From positions 1 to 16,449 of the forward strand of contig JAILLX010000056.1 in assembly GCA_024692925.1 (NCBI GenBank): a stretch of 16,449 nt of DNA, in the 5' to 3' direction. The position numbers and the translations under genes are program-made. The stretch is from a bacterium. GTDB taxonomy: Bacteria; Pseudomonadota; Alphaproteobacteria; Rs-D84; CACZYB01. The notes beneath the pieces are model-generated. The model saw only the letters and a list, made by a program, of their open reading frames with translations. It made no database searches and had not been told where the DNA came from. Positions 14,664 to 16,449 of the stretch are shown here, one piece after another (positions within the stretch are counted from its first letter, which is position 1; each line of letters begins with the position of its first letter).

Positions 14664-15375
14664 TTTCCTCCAATGTTTTGATAACTAATACTCTGTTTCC
14701 TAAGAAGAACTTAGCCAAAGGTTGTGGTGTTGCTCTTGAGAAATTTCTTATAATAGCAGCAGACACATCTTTAAATCTTCCCCTAAATATTGCAGATGCC
14801 TTTAAAGGATATTCTCGTTTTGTATTCCATACAAGTTCCCAACCTTCGATATCAGCCCATTGCTGTAAAACTTCACGAAGTGTCATACCCTCTTTTGCAA
14901 TCCAATCACGAACAGAATCTTGAACAATTCTATTGTCTTCTGTTTCTTCAACAATTTCTTTTGTTTCAACATATTCAACCAAAGTTGGATATCCAGGAGG
15001 CATAGAAGCAGATAAAACCCTTACACCATCATCTACAACAAGCTCCTTATTTGCCAAAGGCATATTCGAATCGGCAGGAGGAATAATACCTTCTACAACA
15101 GGAGGGTTTCCAGCGGGAGGTGTATAACTTGGACCTCCAGTCCAACCTGTTTCAGCTTGGGTATTAGAATTTGTTTTATTTTCACTTTCTGGGTAAACAT
15201 CAGCAAGTGCATCAATATTAGAGTAAGTATCAGTATAAGGCATAGGCCAAACCTGCTCTTTTTCCTCATAATAATTTTCTTCAGCTTCAACTCCCCAATC
15301 AGCAAGTGTTGGTTTAGAAAGAACCATTGAAATTAATGCTAATCCAACAAGGGACAACTTAGATATTTTTTTCAT
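14650..15375 (-). CDS. pilL: TcpQ-domain periplasmic pilus protein (PilL-like)
   Basis: A 241-residue exported protein with signal peptide MKKISKLSLVGLALISMVLS and probable cleavage after LA at 25. The first half is low-complexity and Pro/Asn-rich (PSYTPPAGNPPVVEGIIPP, about 82-100). The C-terminal domain (about 150-238) has IAKEGMTLREVLQQWADIEGW and the closing ARFFLGN-like FFLGNRVLVI, the pattern of the TcpQ C-terminal domain (toxin co-regulated pilus biosynthesis protein Q; PilL in R64). In TcpQ systems this protein helps the secretin lipoprotein reach or stay in the outer membrane. The gene heads the pil operon and overlaps the secretin gene, which fits that partnership. GGAG lies upstream of ATG 15375. 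No PilM-like gene lies between the two, unlike R64. Confidence 0.85.
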   Translation of the reverse strand: MKKISKLSLVGLALISMVLSKPTLADWGVEAEENYYEEKEQVWPMPYTDTYSNIDALADVYPESENKTNSNTQAETGWTGGPSYTPPAGNPPVVEGIIPPADSNMPLANKELVVDDGVRVLSASMPPGYPTLVEYVETKEIVEETEDNRIVQDSVRDWIAKEGMTLREVLQQWADIEGWELVWNTKREYPLKASAIFRGRFKDVSAAIIRNFSRATPQPLAKFFLGNRVLVIKTLEENDAN

Positions 15376-15420
15376 AACTCTCCGCCTTTTCTATAATTTT
15401 TTTTCTTTCCTACATATAAG

Positions 15421-15450
15421 AGTATATTTAAAATTTTGTTTTTGCAACAA
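15421..15450 (-). promoter_or_regulatory. Possible promoter of the pil operon
   Basis: On the minus strand, TTGTTG (15445-15450) and TATACT (15421-15426, five of six) are 18 bases apart, with a predicted start near 15414. The 98-base gap between porin and pilL has no convincing GC-rich terminator. The only hairpin is AT-rich (TTTTTG-TTG-CAAAAA) and overlaps this -35. Confidence 0.4.
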
Positions 15451-15473
15451 AAATAATAAAAACTTAGTTATTT

Positions 15474-16449
15474 TTAAAAATTAACCACAAATCCAGTTGC
15501 TGCTAAAACACCAATGGAAGAAGGTTCATTTTCCGCATCATAAGCAATTCTTCCCGCAGATACAGAAAAATCAACACCGTCGGTTAAAGTATATTTTGTT
15601 GAAAGTAAAGATAAATAAAGTTTATCCTTTCCATCAACAGATAAAAGCCCTTCTACATTTGATTGATGATTAGAAAGACTTATTGCAAATGGACCAATTT
15701 CATAAGCAATTCCATAATTTAAAGCATATCCATCCTGTGAAATTGTTGAAGCGACATCATTTTCTACTATATTTTTGTATGATGCGGTAAATTGAAGTCC
15801 ACGCACATAATATTTTGCACCAACAGAATATTCTTCTCGTTTTTTGGCATTGGAAAGAGTTAAATTTGTTTCATCAAACCTTCCATATCCAAAAGATATT
15901 GCAAAATTAACAGTATCCACATAAGAATATTTAAGCGAAGTAGTAAAACCTCTTTTATATTTAGAATATTCTATTGTATTATCACCATTTGTATTATTTG
16001 CACCAGGAATATAACTTCCTGCTATCTGTAATCCCTTAAATGAAGGGGAAATATAGTTAATTTTATTTGATTCCTCATCTGTGTTTATCGCTGTTGAATT
16101 GATAAATACAAAATTATTAGGTGTAAGTATATAATCCAAACCTTCCGAATCATCAATATCCAATATACCAACATCAGGTGTTGTGACATGCATCTTTCGA
16201 GAAATATTCTTTGCACGTCCTATTTCAAATCTACCATAATTTCCTTCGGAATAGACATAAGTTTCCTTATAAACTTTATCTTTTTTACCATCCTCATTAT
16301 CAGGATGAGTTTCAAGTTCGATATATGCACCAACTTTATTATTACTATTTATTTGAAATTCAGGATTAATATGAAATTCACCATATCCTGTCACATCCAA
16401 TTTATTTGCATTTCCACTAACCACACTATTATATATAGCATATCCAGCC
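15474..16449 (-). CDS. Outer-membrane porin, 5' end missing
   Basis: The frame is open through base 16449; the codons beyond the GTG at 16422-16424 read AGYAIYNSV, so that GTG is internal and the true start lies outside the window. The visible 325 residues begin near a signal peptide end (KLDVTGYGEFHINPEFQ, a first barrel strand). They contain an ELETHPDNED acidic loop, GRFEIGRAKN as a typical porin strand-turn, NKINYISPSFKGLQIAGSY, and alternating beta strands to the end. The terminal GFVVNF finishes with Phe, the signal for insertion by the BAM complex. This matches the trimeric general porins of alphaproteobacteria and related Gram-negative porins (NYISPSFxGLQ is characteristic). It would let small hydrophilic solutes through the outer membrane. 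It lies upstream of the pil operon on the same strand. Confidence 0.9.
   Translation of the reverse strand, partial: AGYAIYNSVVSGNANKLDVTGYGEFHINPEFQINSNNKVGAYIELETHPDNEDGKKDKVYKETYVYSEGNYGRFEIGRAKNISRKMHVTTPDVGILDIDDSEGLDYILTPNNFVFINSTAINTDEESNKINYISPSFKGLQIAGSYIPGANNTNGDNTIEYSKYKRGFTTSLKYSYVDTVNFAISFGYGRFDETNLTLSNAKKREEYSVGAKYYVRGLQFTASYKNIVENDVASTISQDGYALNYGIAYEIGPFAISLSNHQSNVEGLLSVDGKDKLYLSLLSTKYTLTDGVDFSVSAGRIAYDAENEPSSIGVLAATGFVVNF

Noticed and set aside
15430..15455. Hairpin TTTTTG-TTG-CAAAAA as porin terminator
   Set aside because: Almost all A/T pairs with a three-base loop and no proper T tract after it; it also overlaps the candidate pil promoter.
1..16449. CRISPR arrays, tRNA or rRNA genes, insertion sequences, prophage or attachment sites
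   Set aside because: I found no spaced direct repeats, cloverleaf-like segments, transposase or integrase motifs on reading both strands.

Overview
The window looks like chromosomal DNA of an AT-rich, Gram-negative bacterium, most likely an uncultured (possibly host-associated) alphaproteobacterium. It has a porin ending in Phe, two outer-membrane-type lipoproteins and a secretin. The BipA/TypA and AccA/AccD sequences read as alphaproteobacterial, for example the AccA motif DTAGAFPG. The ihfB-lapA-accD gene order is also typical of that class. I see no rRNA, tRNA, CRISPR array, transposase or phage gene. The taxonomic call rests on remembered family features, not on a search.

Layout from left to right: (1) 1-479, the N-terminal part of a family 2 glycosyltransferase, minus strand, cut by the window edge, with its own consensus-like promoter. 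(2) 540-1997, a large, highly charged surface lipoprotein, minus strand. (3) 2222-2434, a small uncharacterised gene, minus strand, with its own promoter and intrinsic terminator. (4) 2591-4423, bipA/typA, plus strand, followed by a strong terminator. (5) 4566-5591, a second lipoprotein whose C-terminal half resembles that of the first. Both fit the TbpB-like beta-barrel pattern. It ends at a bidirectional terminator facing accA. (6) 5633-7957, minus-strand operon ihfB-lapA-accD-accA, which supplies a nucleoid protein, a small membrane protein and both carboxyltransferase subunits of acetyl-CoA carboxylase. accD starts at TTG. (7) 8028-15375, minus-strand operon for the core of a type IVb (R64/Tcp/Bfp-like) pilus machine, in the order TcpQ/PilL-like, PilN secretin, PilO, PilP, PilQ ATPase, PilR platform. 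(8) 15474-16449, a porin without its 5' end.

How the genes fit together: the pil genes overlap or nearly touch and encode a trans-envelope channel. It comprises a lipoprotein secretin with a TcpQ partner, inner-membrane and periplasmic connectors PilO and PilP, a cytoplasmic assembly ATPase and a polytopic platform. No prepilin, prepilin peptidase, lytic transglycosylase or PilM gene is present here, so those parts must lie elsewhere if the machine is a working pilus. The least explained items are the small self-contained gene at 2222-2434, the two divergent TbpB-like lipoproteins, and the PilP-like protein, which has a strongly acidic segment and a coiled coil before its recognisable C-terminal domain.
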